This document shows positions 19,321 through 27,903 of a DNA stretch of 64,000 bases, piece after piece. Below the pieces are notes generated by a model that saw nothing but the letters and a program-made list of their open reading frames with translations, was not told where the DNA came from and made no database searches. Made by a program: the position numbers and the translations under genes. The stretch spans positions 124,001-188,000 of the forward strand of contig JAWKUB010000002.1 in the NCBI GenBank assembly GCA_041398745.1. Direction: 5' to 3'. The DNA is from JACKHO01 sp041398745 (GTDB taxonomy: Bacteria > Planctomycetota > Planctomycetia > Planctomycetales > Planctomycetaceae). Position 1 is the first letter of the stretch; each line of letters opens with the position of its first letter.

Positions 19321-20769
19321 ATGATTTGCATTACGGTGACCCCGACGTCCCGCACATTGGCCAAGGCCGATTTGCTCAATGCAGCGCGTCAGGGTGATAT
19401 TGTGGAGCTGTGCCTGGACCACTTCCGTAAGGAACCAGACGTCAAGGAATTGATCTCGGCCATCGACAAGCCGGTCATCATTTCATGTCGGCGTCAACAG
19501 GATGGCGGCCAATGGCAGGGGACTGAAGAAGAACGCCTCATGCTATTGCGTCAGGCGATTGTCGCCGGGCCAGCCTACGTCGAACTCGACTTGGACATTG
19601 CTCCGAATGTTCCTCGATTTGGCAACACACAGCGCGTCATTAGTTTCACGCGGCTGGACGAACCAGAGACCGATATCGACCAGGTCTTCTATGAAGCCTC
19701 AAACGCAAAAGCCGATGTCGTGAAGTTCACGTGGCCCACACCCACACTTGACGACGCCTGGCCACTCTTGGCAGCAGTCAGTCAGAAACGCATTTTGCCC
19801 GTCGTAGGAATGGGACTTGGGCGGGCCGACTTAACCTTCTCACTGCTCGGACGAAAGTACGGATCGCCCTGGATTTACGCGGCGCTCGAACCGGGAATGG
19901 AAGCCTACTCCGGTCAGGCAACGTGTTTTGAGTTGGATGAAACGTATCACTGGCGTGAGATTAATCAGCAAACCACGTTTGTGGCTGTTGCTGGATTTGG
20001 TCCTTCACAACGAGCAACGACCAGGGTGCTTAACGCCGCGTTCAAGCAGCATGGACTTAACGTACGCTGCCTGCCTGTCGAAGTGGGCGGCGTGCAGCGA
20101 CTGAAGAAAATGCTCGACGTTCTCAAGGTGCGGGCGGTCATTGTCAGTGGCGGGCTGGGACGGCAGCTCTTTCCATTGGCAGAACATGTTGACGAACACG
20201 ACGCCAAGAGCCAGTTCATCGACCTGTTACTAAAACGCGATGACGGCTGGCACGGATACAACACGCTCTGGCGCGCTGCCCTCAAAACACTTGAAACGGA
20301 AATTGGTGGTGAGGGTGTCAAACGTCCTCTTGATCGTCAAAACGTGCTAGTGCTGGGGAATGGCGGGACAGCTCAGTCGCTGGCGTACGCGGTTGCGCAG
20401 CGGAAAGGCATGGTCAGCATTGGCGGAAACGACGATAAAGCCACCCAACATATTGCAACTGAGGTGGGCTGTCGTCACGTTCCCTTTCACAAACTCTATG
20501 ACACGTTTGTCGACGTGGTCATCATCGCAGATGCCTCGCTACGACTGGGAGTCCACCACGGTCAAATCAATGGTTCGCTGTTCCGCGAGTCAATGACGGT
20601 TGCTGATGTCGGCAACCTGCCAGCAGAGTCCGACCTGCTCGTCGAAGCGCGTGAACGTGGTTGTCGTATCGTTGACAGTACAGCCATATTCAAACAGCAA
20701 CTCGCCTCGCAATTCAAATCTTTCAGCGGACGAGAAATCTCAGAAGAAGCCTTTTCCAATATTGATTAG
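19321..20769 (+). CDS. AroD-AroE-like fusion (type I dehydroquinase + shikimate dehydrogenase folds), probably catalytically altered
   Basis: The 482 residues read as two shikimate-pathway domains. Residues about 1-210 resemble type I 3-dehydroquinate dehydratase: DIVELCLDHF, IISCRRQQDGG, VVKFTWPTPT with Lys135 in the Schiff-base position, and SGQ near 199. Residues about 218-482 resemble shikimate dehydrogenase, with the NADP loop LGNGGTAQS (345-353) and GYNTLW (312-317). Several key residues are missing: the general-base His of dehydroquinase (family SYHDF, here SFTRL), the conserved Arg of its substrate pocket, and in the second domain the Asp of GYNTD (here Leu316) and the Lys of NVTxPxK. 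Start supported by GGGAG six bases upstream. It could be a pseudoenzyme or have a changed reaction. Confidence 0.75.
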   Translation: MICITVTPTSRTLAKADLLNAARQGDIVELCLDHFRKEPDVKELISAIDKPVIISCRRQQDGGQWQGTEEERLMLLRQAIVAGPAYVELDLDIAPNVPRFGNTQRVISFTRLDEPETDIDQVFYEASNAKADVVKFTWPTPTLDDAWPLLAAVSQKRILPVVGMGLGRADLTFSLLGRKYGSPWIYAALEPGMEAYSGQATCFELDETYHWREINQQTTFVAVAGFGPSQRATTRVLNAAFKQHGLNVRCLPVEVGGVQRLKKMLDVLKVRAVIVSGGLGRQLFPLAEHVDEHDAKSQFIDLLLKRDDGWHGYNTLWRAALKTLETEIGGEGVKRPLDRQNVLVLGNGGTAQSLAYAVAQRKGMVSIGGNDDKATQHIATEVGCRHVPFHKLYDTFVDVVIIADASLRLGVHHGQINGSLFRESMTVADVGNLPAESDLLVEARERGCRIVDSTAIFKQQLASQFKSFSGREISEEAFSNID

Positions 20770-20777
20770 CGGGAATT

Positions 20778-20795
20778 CACAGACAGGAATGTCTG
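20778..20795 (+). repeat. dispersed GGAA-loop hairpin, copy 4
   Basis: CACAGACA-GGAA-TGTCTG with six paired bases, followed by the conserved tail GCCACCGGATTTT. It begins nine bases after the AroD-AroE-like gene and lies in a 51-base gap between convergent genes. Confidence 0.75.
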
Positions 20796-20820
20796 AGCCA
20801 CCGGATTTTGAATCTGCCAC

Positions 20821-22659
20821 TTAGTCAGGTTGCGGCGCACTGACGATTTGGATGGGCTGACGGTTGACTTGAGGAAGAGCAGGCCAGAGGGCAACGCCTG
20901 TTTGCAGGTCTTCGGAAACATGCCGTGCCTCCTTCGGGAGGAAACGAGGCGAGTCGGGATTGTCGAAGAGGTCCCGCTGTCCCCAGACCTGTGCAATGGA
21001 ATCCTGATAGAGCAGCACCCAGGTATCTGAGTATTCCTGCATGACCTCGACGGAATTTGGCTCGGCGCGTGAAATCAAGACGAGCGTCGGGTCTAAATGT
21101 TCTAATGCCCGGTGTCGATTGAGTGCCGGAGACTCGGGAGTTCGAAGCCGCTGTTGCCGGACAGGATTCGCTATGAAGTCCAAGTAAATGTCTATGACTT
21201 CCTGCGGGTATCCTGCGCGCAACCTTCCATCAAAGGCGACTGTGGACGGCATTTGTGCTGCGTCAAAACAGCCAATGGCATACTGAGACCAGTTGGACGT
21301 AACAACCGTTCGTCCGGAAAGGTCGTGCTCAGCCATATACTGCATGGCAGCCACCGGAAATTTGCTGCGATCCACTTCCAGACGCGTCACGGCAGGCCAC
21401 AATAACCAGCCGACGGTACCCATCCACAAAGTGAGTACTGCCGCGACCGCTGAGGTATTCCAAATTCTCAACAGTTCCCAGCGACGATGGTCTTTGGCCC
21501 ATTCCTCTGCCAGGTCTTTGAACATTTGATCGATGGGGCCGGCCATCCAGAAGGCCCAGGCAATTGCCAGTAGTACGGTATGCTGGCTATGGCTCGCACC
21601 CTGCCACACGAGCAGCAGCAGGAGGAGGACCGCATGCGTAAAATCGATTTTGCGGGTGCGAATGGTGGCCAGGAGTGTTGTCAGCACAATGCCCCAAAAG
21701 CCAATCGATTCCGAGTTCATCAATTGCAGTGAATCCCAGTCGGCAAACTCTGTGCGGAGATGGTAGAAATTTTCGATGAGCCGAAGTGGCAACTGAAAGC
21801 CGTAGGGAGTGAACAGCATTGCGAGCATGATTCCAAAACTCATGAGAGCGAAGCGACGTACGCGTCCCCATCCTGACGAACCCCAAATGCAGAGTGACTC
21901 AACTCCCCTTAGTCCCAGATAAGCGCATGCAATGACAATCCCACTAGCAAAGCCGCCGTCGGTGTTGACCCACAAAATGGTGAGTGGGATGAGGGCATAA
22001 AGCCCTTTCATGCGAAGTGATGAGTAGCCTGGGAACTTCCTGGTGTCGGAGTCACCAGATTGATTGCTCCGTCGGCGCAGCCACCAGTCCCCAGCCCAAC
22101 CTTCAAAGCACCAGTCAAGCAATGCCAGCATGAGGGCGAACATCAGGTAGCCGAAAATCTGTGGGCGAAATTGCCAATGAAATGCGGACGTGGCGGTCAC
22201 CAGAAGAACGACCACGCCAATGGTCAACGGTTGCGTTCCGCGGGCGCGCAGACGCCAGATGATACAGCCCATCAGTGCGAGAGAAACAACGACCTTCAGC
22301 AGCAACAGGCCGCTGGCACCAAACTGTCCGTCTACGGCCCCGAATGCCAGCTCGGCAAGGTTGTTGTGATTGACCCACGCATAATGATGCGTGGTGTAGT
22401 TCCAGGTGGAGAATTCGGGCAGAACTCCATTCCGCAAAACTTCCTTCCCGTACTGAACATGGCCCCACAAATCGACGTCGGCCTTATTGCGGGAGAGCGT
22501 CAGCAGGCCCAGCAGAGTGCAGGCGAGCACAAACAGGAATCCGTTGCGACTCCATCGTGGCTGAACGCCAAACGCCGGAGCAGCAGGCGGTGATGCCTGT
22601 TGTGAGGAAGTTGAGGATTGCATGGACCCACAGTGTTCAGGACAAGACTGGTCAGTCAT
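20821..22659 (-). CDS. large polytopic membrane protein, GT-C-like
   Basis: The 612-residue protein has ten or more hydrophobic segments after a soluble Ser/Gln/Pro-rich N-terminus. The first extracytoplasmic loop reads KADVDLWGHVQYGKEVLRNG, followed by LPEFSTWNYTTHHYAWVNHN. This acidic D-x-D loop with a downstream Trp/His pattern resembles GT-C membrane glycosyltransferases or related envelope proteins, but I cannot place it in a defined family. The last 150 residues are soluble and contain SNWSQYAIGCF and FDGRLRAGYPQEVIDIY, as in the C-terminal domains of such proteins. It stands alone. Confidence 0.6.
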   Translation of the reverse strand: MTDQSCPEHCGSMQSSTSSQQASPPAAPAFGVQPRWSRNGFLFVLACTLLGLLTLSRNKADVDLWGHVQYGKEVLRNGVLPEFSTWNYTTHHYAWVNHNNLAELAFGAVDGQFGASGLLLLKVVVSLALMGCIIWRLRARGTQPLTIGVVVLLVTATSAFHWQFRPQIFGYLMFALMLALLDWCFEGWAGDWWLRRRSNQSGDSDTRKFPGYSSLRMKGLYALIPLTILWVNTDGGFASGIVIACAYLGLRGVESLCIWGSSGWGRVRRFALMSFGIMLAMLFTPYGFQLPLRLIENFYHLRTEFADWDSLQLMNSESIGFWGIVLTTLLATIRTRKIDFTHAVLLLLLLVWQGASHSQHTVLLAIAWAFWMAGPIDQMFKDLAEEWAKDHRRWELLRIWNTSAVAAVLTLWMGTVGWLLWPAVTRLEVDRSKFPVAAMQYMAEHDLSGRTVVTSNWSQYAIGCFDAAQMPSTVAFDGRLRAGYPQEVIDIYLDFIANPVRQQRLRTPESPALNRHRALEHLDPTLVLISRAEPNSVEVMQEYSDTWVLLYQDSIAQVWGQRDLFDNPDSPRFLPKEARHVSEDLQTGVALWPALPQVNRQPIQIVSAPQPD

Positions 22660-22772
22660 GCAAACTTAGGTCAGAACTCACCCGCGGGACGCAGAAGGAA
22701 CGGGAGAAACGAGGCGAAATATCAACATTTCCGTTCGCCTGGATTTGGCGCAGCAGCTCGCCTCAAAGCGAT

Positions 22773-24299
22773 TCAACGTCCACGTGGTTCCGTTGACATG
22801 ACCACGCCAATTGCCTTGAGCCACTGCTCGGCGTCGCGTGGCCAGATTTTGGCTTCTCCTTCGCAGCGGAGGCCATAGCCGTGGCCGCCGGTTTGGTAGA
22901 GCAGAAACTTGTGGGCGGGGCTCTTGCTGATCAGAGTGGCGGCATAGAGCTTGCTCCCCACGACATAGCGAGCGTCATCTTCATTGTGGACGATGAGCGT
23001 CGGTGGAATGTCGGCGTTTAGGTTGAGGTCGGAGGCGATTTTGCCGTCTCGATCAAGATACGCCGGATAAACCAGCACCGAGAAGTCGGGGCGGCAGCTT
23101 TCGTTATCGGTTTCATCAACAGGGGCATACGCCTGCTGTTCGAACACGTTGCTCGCCTTCGCGCAGAGGTGACCGCCAGCGGAGAAGCCGATAACGCCAA
23201 TTTGTTTCGGGTTGATTTTCCAATCCTGTGCGTGAATACGAGTCATACGAATGGCACGTTGGATGTCTTGCAACGCGCCGTCGCGGTTATTCGGGTTTCG
23301 GTACTTCAGCACGAGCGCGCTGATGCCCAGGGAATTCAACCACTTGACCACTTCGGTCCCTTCTTTGTCCGCAACCACATAGCTGTAGGCACCGCCTGGG
23401 CAAACAATCATGGCGGGCGTCGCTCTATTGGAGTTCGCGACGGGATAGTACGACAGAGTCGGTTGGCTGACATTGGTGATGCGGATGGCGTCTGTGCGTT
23501 CGGGAGTGCGGAGTGCTTCTACCTCTTTGGTCGCTTCACCAGGCACTTTTCCATCTGGCCAAATCGGAAGCGTCCACGCACTGCCAGCAAAAATACGAGC
23601 TTCGTCGAGCAACGCCTTCACGGTTGGCCAGGCGACCTTGCTGCTGGATTCGTTGTCGGGATGAATTCCATCGGGGACCATCTTTTTGAATCCCGCTGGA
23701 TCTTTCTCCAGGACCTTCGACCAGACGGCAAAGTTGTCCACGAATGGCAACTCGTTCTGCTCGGCATACGCCCGGTACACGGCATAGTAGTCGGACAATT
23801 GAGGGCGGTCGCTGGCGAAGGATTTGGGAACTGCGGGAGAATCCCAGGCGGGGTTCATGGTTTGCAGAATGATTTCCACATCGGGATTCTGCTTTCTCAA
23901 TTCTTTGACCATGGTGTCGAGATTGCGGCGGCAGTCGTCCGTGGAGATTCCATGTTTGGTGGCGGCGTCGTTAATCGCGAATTCGATGAACACCAAATCA
24001 GGATGATGCGCAAGCACGCGCTCCTGCAAGTTCTCAACACCCCAGTTGGAATGCATTCCAGAGCGAGCACTGTTAATGAACGTCACCTGACCAGGATACA
24101 GACGATCAAAATACCCCTGCACTTCCTTGGCCCACTGACCACCAATCGAAACGCTGGTGCCATAAACCACGACCGTCTGCGACTTCCCTGCTTCCAAGGC
24201 CTGGAACACCTTCTCAGGACGCGGTGACGAATCTGCGCGTGCCGCAGTCGTGCAAAGCAGAGTGAGAAGAAGCGAGGGAAGAATTCTCGGCAGTGTCAT
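22773..24299 (-). CDS. exported two-domain esterase: SGNH hydrolase + alpha/beta hydrolase
   Basis: After a signal peptide (MTLPRILPSLLLTLLCTTAARA) come two hydrolase domains in about 508 residues. The first (about 40-235) is SGNH-like: VVYGTSVS with Ser49 in a GTS context in place of GDS, FAINDAA and VPDGIHP (block V Asp and His). The second (about 285-500) is an alpha/beta hydrolase of the BD-FAE/acetyl-xylan-esterase kind: oxyanion motif CPGGAYSYV, nucleophile GFSAGGHL (371-376), Asp in NEDDARY and His in TGGHGYG. Such fusions are expected to deacylate polysaccharides. An in-frame extension upstream runs into the preceding DUF1501 gene, so I used the signal-peptide ATG. Confidence 0.82.
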   Translation of the reverse strand: MTLPRILPSLLLTLLCTTAARADSSPRPEKVFQALEAGKSQTVVVYGTSVSIGGQWAKEVQGYFDRLYPGQVTFINSARSGMHSNWGVENLQERVLAHHPDLVFIEFAINDAATKHGISTDDCRRNLDTMVKELRKQNPDVEIILQTMNPAWDSPAVPKSFASDRPQLSDYYAVYRAYAEQNELPFVDNFAVWSKVLEKDPAGFKKMVPDGIHPDNESSSKVAWPTVKALLDEARIFAGSAWTLPIWPDGKVPGEATKEVEALRTPERTDAIRITNVSQPTLSYYPVANSNRATPAMIVCPGGAYSYVVADKEGTEVVKWLNSLGISALVLKYRNPNNRDGALQDIQRAIRMTRIHAQDWKINPKQIGVIGFSAGGHLCAKASNVFEQQAYAPVDETDNESCRPDFSVLVYPAYLDRDGKIASDLNLNADIPPTLIVHNEDDARYVVGSKLYAATLISKSPAHKFLLYQTGGHGYGLRCEGEAKIWPRDAEQWLKAIGVVMSTEPRGR

Positions 24300-24355
24300 C
24301 GCTGATGCCTGTTTGGTCACGGGATACGAATGGCTACGCATCCAGTCTACCTGAA

Positions 24356-25570
24356 TCAGGCGAACAGCGGCACCGGTGCGTACTCGGCTCCGAGAATGTC
24401 GGTGGTGGGCACTTTTAGCCAGTCTTTCAGAACAGCGGCGTAGACGCGGCGGAAGTCGGTGTGGAACCTGAGGTCGCCCGCATCGAGGTCGTCGAGGCTG
24501 GGGTGTTCGCCATGCAGGCCGGCCTGGACATTGTTGCCAATGAGAAACATCGGGGCCGCGGTGCCGTGATCGGTTCCTTCGCTGGCGTTTTCCGCAACAC
24601 GGCGTCCAAACTCGCTGAAACACATTACGCATACGCGTTCGAGAAGTTTGTCCGACTCCAAATCCTTTGTGAATGTCGAAACGGAATCACCCAATTGACG
24701 CAGCAACCCCTCGTGTGCAGCGGCCTGGTTCGCATGCGTGTCAAAACCATCATGCTGGACATAGTAAACGGAAGCGGGAAGGCCTGAGCGAATCAGCTGG
24801 GCGACGGTGCTCAGTTTTTCTGCGAGGGGAGAATCGGGGTAGCTGACCGAGGTTTGCTTTCCTGACTGGGCTGCCAGCTGTTCGCTGACATCAAGCGCGG
24901 ACTTCTGGGCCGATTGCACAAAGTCGAGCAGACCTGGTTGTTGCATTTGGGTGGCCGACTCTCGTCGCAGGGATGCCAGCACATCCCCATTAGAGACCTG
25001 CAGCTTGAACTGCTTCAGTTCCCGAATGGTCGGAACGGCCACATCGCGGCAGGCGAGGGCGAGTGGCTGTTTTTCTGCTCCCAAGTGAAAAGCTGAGGCC
25101 CCGGAGTGCTTGGCGGCCAGTTGATGGGAGAGATAACGGCCCAACCAGCCTTCGCTCCGCTGCTGTGTTTTTCTCTGGCAGGTGTGCCAGATGTCCATCG
25201 ACTCGAAGTGCGAGCGATTGGGATCGGCATAGCCTACCCCTTGGACAATCGCCAGTTTCTGCTGCTCCAGCAGCCCAGCAAATCCCTTGAGGGCTGGGTG
25301 TAATGACAATTCGTCGTTGATGGGAATCGTCGCTTGCGGGTCAAGGGCCAGTTGAGGGCGCAGTTTACGATATGTATCGTGCCGAACTGGTGAAACTGTG
25401 TTCAGTCCATCATTTCCACCCGACATTTGGATCACGACCAGCACCGGACCGCCATTTCCGGCGGCGCTTGCGGCTGCTTCACCGAGAATTGAGGGAACTG
25501 TCCCCCCTAGACAGACCAATCCTCCGGTTGCGGTTGAGAATTTGAGGAAGTCACGACGGCGGATGCTCAT
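24356..25570 (-). CDS. DUF1501 domain protein with Tat-like signal
   Basis: A 404-residue DUF1501 protein with N-terminus MSIRRRDFLKFSTATGGLVC, a twin-arginine signal. Landmarks are VVIQMSGGNDGLNTVSP, LAIVQGVGYADPNRSHFESMDIWHT, YVQHDGFDTHANQA and CFSEFGRRVAEN. Compared with the other DUF1501 protein in this window, it belongs to the shorter subgroup with SGGNDGLN near the N-terminus. GGAGAG at eight bases supports the ATG. The esterase fusion gene follows 56 bases downstream, so the pair is probably one operon for exported proteins; a partner of the DUF1800 type would be usual upstream but is not present. Confidence 0.93.
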   Translation of the reverse strand: MSIRRRDFLKFSTATGGLVCLGGTVPSILGEAAASAAGNGGPVLVVIQMSGGNDGLNTVSPVRHDTYRKLRPQLALDPQATIPINDELSLHPALKGFAGLLEQQKLAIVQGVGYADPNRSHFESMDIWHTCQRKTQQRSEGWLGRYLSHQLAAKHSGASAFHLGAEKQPLALACRDVAVPTIRELKQFKLQVSNGDVLASLRRESATQMQQPGLLDFVQSAQKSALDVSEQLAAQSGKQTSVSYPDSPLAEKLSTVAQLIRSGLPASVYYVQHDGFDTHANQAAAHEGLLRQLGDSVSTFTKDLESDKLLERVCVMCFSEFGRRVAENASEGTDHGTAAPMFLIGNNVQAGLHGEHPSLDDLDAGDLRFHTDFRRVYAAVLKDWLKVPTTDILGAEYAPVPLFA

Positions 25571-25818
25571 TTTTACATCTCTCCTGGCGGGCAACCGCCA
25601 ACTGATTGGGCTTCACCGATGGTTACCCTGCGGAATTCTGTCCGGTTTCCGTTGTTTCAGCAGCTTGCAGAGACTTGCTGTAGAAGATATAGTGGTCCGT
25701 TCGATTCAGATTCAATCAGAAGCTGCGCCGCAAGTGCGTTTAGGGAGATGTTCCCCCACATTGGTGCAAGTTTGCCGTTTCCCCTGCCAGACAGGGCGTA
25801 TTACTTGGGAGTTTTTGA

Positions 25819-26013
25819 GTGGTCAAGTTACGTTTGCGGGACAACGAATCAGTCCAAGATGCCGTACGTCGTTTCCGCAAGTTAGTGGAATACAGCGGAG
25901 TTAAGAAAGAACTGCGCCGTCGGGAATTCTTTGAAAAGCCCAGTGAAGAACGCCGACGTGAGCGTCGTCGCGCAAAGGTTCGTGCCCGCATGAACCAAAT
26001 GATGAACAAGTAA
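25819..26013 (+). CDS. rpsU: 30S ribosomal protein bS21
   Basis: A 64-residue basic protein, MVKLRLRDNESVQDAVRRF followed by an Arg-rich helix (SEERRRERRRAKVRARM), typical of bS21, which binds near the anti-Shine-Dalgarno end of 16S rRNA. The start is a GTG with GGGAG seven bases upstream; no other in-frame start fits the family. It is 175 bases before rpsL and seems to form its own unit, ending with a hairpin. Confidence 0.95.
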   Translation: MVKLRLRDNESVQDAVRRFRKLVEYSGVKKELRRREFFEKPSEERRRERRRAKVRARMNQMMNK

Positions 26014-26045
26014 CAAGCAATGGCCCGGAGTGGCCCATTTGCTTG
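26014..26045 (+). terminator. hairpin directly after rpsU
   Basis: CAAGCAA and TTGCTTG arms continue inward as TGGCC/GGCCCA with one bulged base, starting right after the rpsU stop codon. There is no following T-run, so it may stabilise the 3' end or attenuate transcription and not be a full intrinsic terminator. Confidence 0.5.
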
Positions 26046-26071
26046 ACGCCGCCATAGAGGGTCGGTAGAGT
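26043..26071 (+). promoter_or_regulatory. predicted sigma-70-type promoter of rpsL-rpsG
   Basis: TTGACG, a 17-base spacer and TAGAGT form a plausible -35/-10 pair about 120 bases before rpsL, overlapping the end of the rpsU hairpin. Prediction by eye only. Confidence 0.4.
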
Positions 26072-26128
26072 CCGCGATTCGCCTGCGCCGAATTGATGTT
26101 TTCGGTCCGGGTGCTTTAATCGGGCTCA

Positions 26129-26148
26129 TGGGAGGATGGCATCTCCCA
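26129..26148 (+). promoter_or_regulatory. leader hairpin upstream of rpsL
   Basis: TGGGAG and CTCCCA arms (six pairs, eight-base loop) lie in the predicted 5' leader, 41 bases before the rpsL ATG. Ribosomal-protein leaders often carry autoregulatory structures; whether S7 or S12 binds here is inference. Confidence 0.35.
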
Positions 26149-26189
26149 ATTCCAGCAACGACTGAACTGTCAAAGCACGTAGTAAAGTT

Positions 26190-26561
26190 ATGCCCACAAT
26201 TAATCAGTTGATCCGTAAGCCACGGAAAAAGCAGAGTTCCAAAACAAAAACTCCGCTTCTGGATGGTTGTCCGCAAAAGCGGGGCGTTTGCCTCCAGGTG
26301 CGTACGATGACGCCGAAGAAGCCGAACTCCGCACTCCGTAAGATTTGTCGTGTCCGTTTGTCGAACGGCAAAGAACTGACGGCTTACATTCCTGGTGAAG
26401 GCCACAACCTGCAGGAACACAGCATTGTGCTGGTTCGTGGTGGTCGTGTTCGCGACCTTCCCGGTGTGCGATACAAAGTCATCCGCGGTGTGCTGGATAC
26501 TCTTGGCGTTCAAAAGCGTCAGCAGGCTCGCAGCCGTTACGGTGCCAAGCGTCCTAAGTAG
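26190..26561 (+). CDS. rpsL: 30S ribosomal protein uS12
   Basis: A 123-residue uS12, part of the decoding centre of the small subunit. The sequence begins MPTINQLIRKPRKKQ and contains TPKKPNSALRK (with the Lys that is changed in streptomycin resistance in other bacteria unaltered), IPGEGHNLQEHS and VRDLPGVRYKVIRG. Length and motifs are standard. rpsG follows after 52 bases. The usual fusA and tuf do not follow. Confidence 0.98.
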   Translation: MPTINQLIRKPRKKQSSKTKTPLLDGCPQKRGVCLQVRTMTPKKPNSALRKICRVRLSNGKELTAYIPGEGHNLQEHSIVLVRGGRVRDLPGVRYKVIRGVLDTLGVQKRQQARSRYGAKRPK

Positions 26562-26613
26562 TTGACGCTCAGCAGTTTGAATATTCTTTCACACATCGAT
26601 TTTTGCAAATACC

Positions 26614-27087
26614 ATGGCCAAACGTTTCACAGCCAGCCAAGATCAGCTTACCGGCGATCCCCGTTATGGTTCCAAGCTTGTTTCCAAGTTTGTGAACTGC
26701 CTCATGCACGATGGCAAGAAGAGCGTTGCTCTTCGCGTGTTCTACGAAGCCATGGACAAGGTGGCCAAGAAGCTGCCTGAGGAAGATGTTCTCGAAGTCT
26801 TCACGACTGCCATTGAGAACGTGAAGCCTCACATTGAAGTCCGTTCAAAGCGTGTTGGTGGTGCGAACTATCAGGTTCCAACGCCTGTCCGCAACAAGCG
26901 TCAGCAGACCCTGGCAATTCGCTGGGTTCTGGCAGCCATTCGTGGTCGTAAAGGCCGCCCAATTGCTGACTCTCTCGCCGACGAAGTGGTCGCTGCCTTC
27001 AAGAAGGAAGGTACCGCCATTACCCAGCGCGAAAACGTCCACCGCATGGCCGATGCCAACAAGGCATTCGCTCACTTCGCGTGGTAG
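26614..27087 (+). CDS. rpsG: 30S ribosomal protein uS7
   Basis: A 157-residue uS7, an assembly-initiating protein of the small-subunit head. Landmarks: DPRYGSKLVSKFVNCLMHDGKK (shortened motif GSKLVSKFVNCLMHDGKK), VKPHIEVRSKRVGGANYQVP and the C-terminal RENVHRMADANKAFAHFAW. It is the last gene of the rpsL-rpsG unit and is followed by a strong bidirectional terminator. Confidence 0.98.
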   Translation: MAKRFTASQDQLTGDPRYGSKLVSKFVNCLMHDGKKSVALRVFYEAMDKVAKKLPEEDVLEVFTTAIENVKPHIEVRSKRVGGANYQVPTPVRNKRQQTLAIRWVLAAIRGRKGRPIADSLADEVVAAFKKEGTAITQRENVHRMADANKAFAHFAW

Positions 27088-27127
27088 TAGTTGGCAGATA
27101 GCACCTTTCGGTGCGGTTATTGAATTC

Positions 27128-27164
27128 AAAAAGCCTGAGTGCACTTGGTGGCACTCAGGCTTTT
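27128..27164. terminator. bidirectional intrinsic terminator
   Basis: Arms AAAAGCCTGAGTGC and GCACTCAGGCTTTT flank an eight-base loop, giving a long GC-rich stem with a T-run on both strands. It can end rpsL-rpsG on the plus strand and the converging scramblase-like gene on the minus strand. Confidence 0.9.
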
Positions 27165-27198
27165 CTCGTTGACGGTCTCGATTTATGCCTATTGGCAA

Positions 27199-27786
27199 CT
27201 ACTCTTTGAGAACCATGTCGATGCAGAAAATGGCTCCCATAATGAGCATTCGCAACGGATGGTCTTGAGGTACTTCGTCGCTGATTTCCAGGACGTAGTT
27301 GTCGGCACTGGTGAACAACTCTTTCCCGAGGCCGGCCCACTTCTTGGTGACCATAGCGTACTGGACGCCATCTTTCTCGAACTTGAATTCCCAGCCGGTC
27401 CATTTGCCCTTCAGGGTACAGAGGATTTCATCATTGTCGTCGAGAACGTTGAATGCACCTCCAATTGAGAAAAACTTCTGCTTGAATCCACCAACCTGTT
27501 CGTCATTCTCATCCAGGACATCAACTTTGGAGAGAAAAATCGAAACGCCGCGCGTAATGCGGATGACGGGATCGCCTTCCGGTGTGGTGACGTGGACATC
27601 AAACGGCGTCATTCGCTTGTACTTGGTGAAGCGAAACATCTTCGTGAAGAAGCCGAGGTTCGGTTCCCGACAATGCAGAATCTCTTCGCCAGTTTCGGGG
27701 TCGAGAACATCGTAGCTGTTTGACGCCTTGAACATGCCGACATGTTCTTTGATGAAGTACAGGTTGCGATTCAGTGCGGGATGCAT
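27199..27786 (-). CDS. phospholipid scramblase-related / LURP1-like protein
   Basis: A 195-residue protein with the tubby-like beta-barrel pattern of the scramblase/LURP1 superfamily: LYFIKEHVGMFKASNSYDV, EILHCREPN, VIRITRGVSIFLSKVDVLD and KFFSIGGAFNVLDDNDE, then GWEFKFEKDGVQYAMV. A hydrophobic C-terminal helix (MLIMGAIFCIDMVLKE) may touch the membrane. Bacterial members have no established role; lipid movement is an inference from the eukaryotic name only. It converges on the ribosomal operon and is divergent from the 625-residue unknown protein. Confidence 0.75.
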   Translation of the reverse strand: MHPALNRNLYFIKEHVGMFKASNSYDVLDPETGEEILHCREPNLGFFTKMFRFTKYKRMTPFDVHVTTPEGDPVIRITRGVSIFLSKVDVLDENDEQVGGFKQKFFSIGGAFNVLDDNDEILCTLKGKWTGWEFKFEKDGVQYAMVTKKWAGLGKELFTSADNYVLEISDEVPQDHPLRMLIMGAIFCIDMVLKE

Positions 27787-27903
27787 AATGCCCCTTTCGC
27801 GAACAGATGAAGGAAAGTGTGTGAGACTGCTGTTGCAGACCGCAAGAAGCTATCATGAGGAATCAAGCAGGACAACCTGACATAGACATTCAGGTCACGT
27901 TTC

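Noticed and set aside
23169..24227. 352-codon plus-strand open frame across the esterase gene
   Set aside because: The minus-strand gene has signal peptide and two intact active sites; the plus frame has no recognisable protein features.
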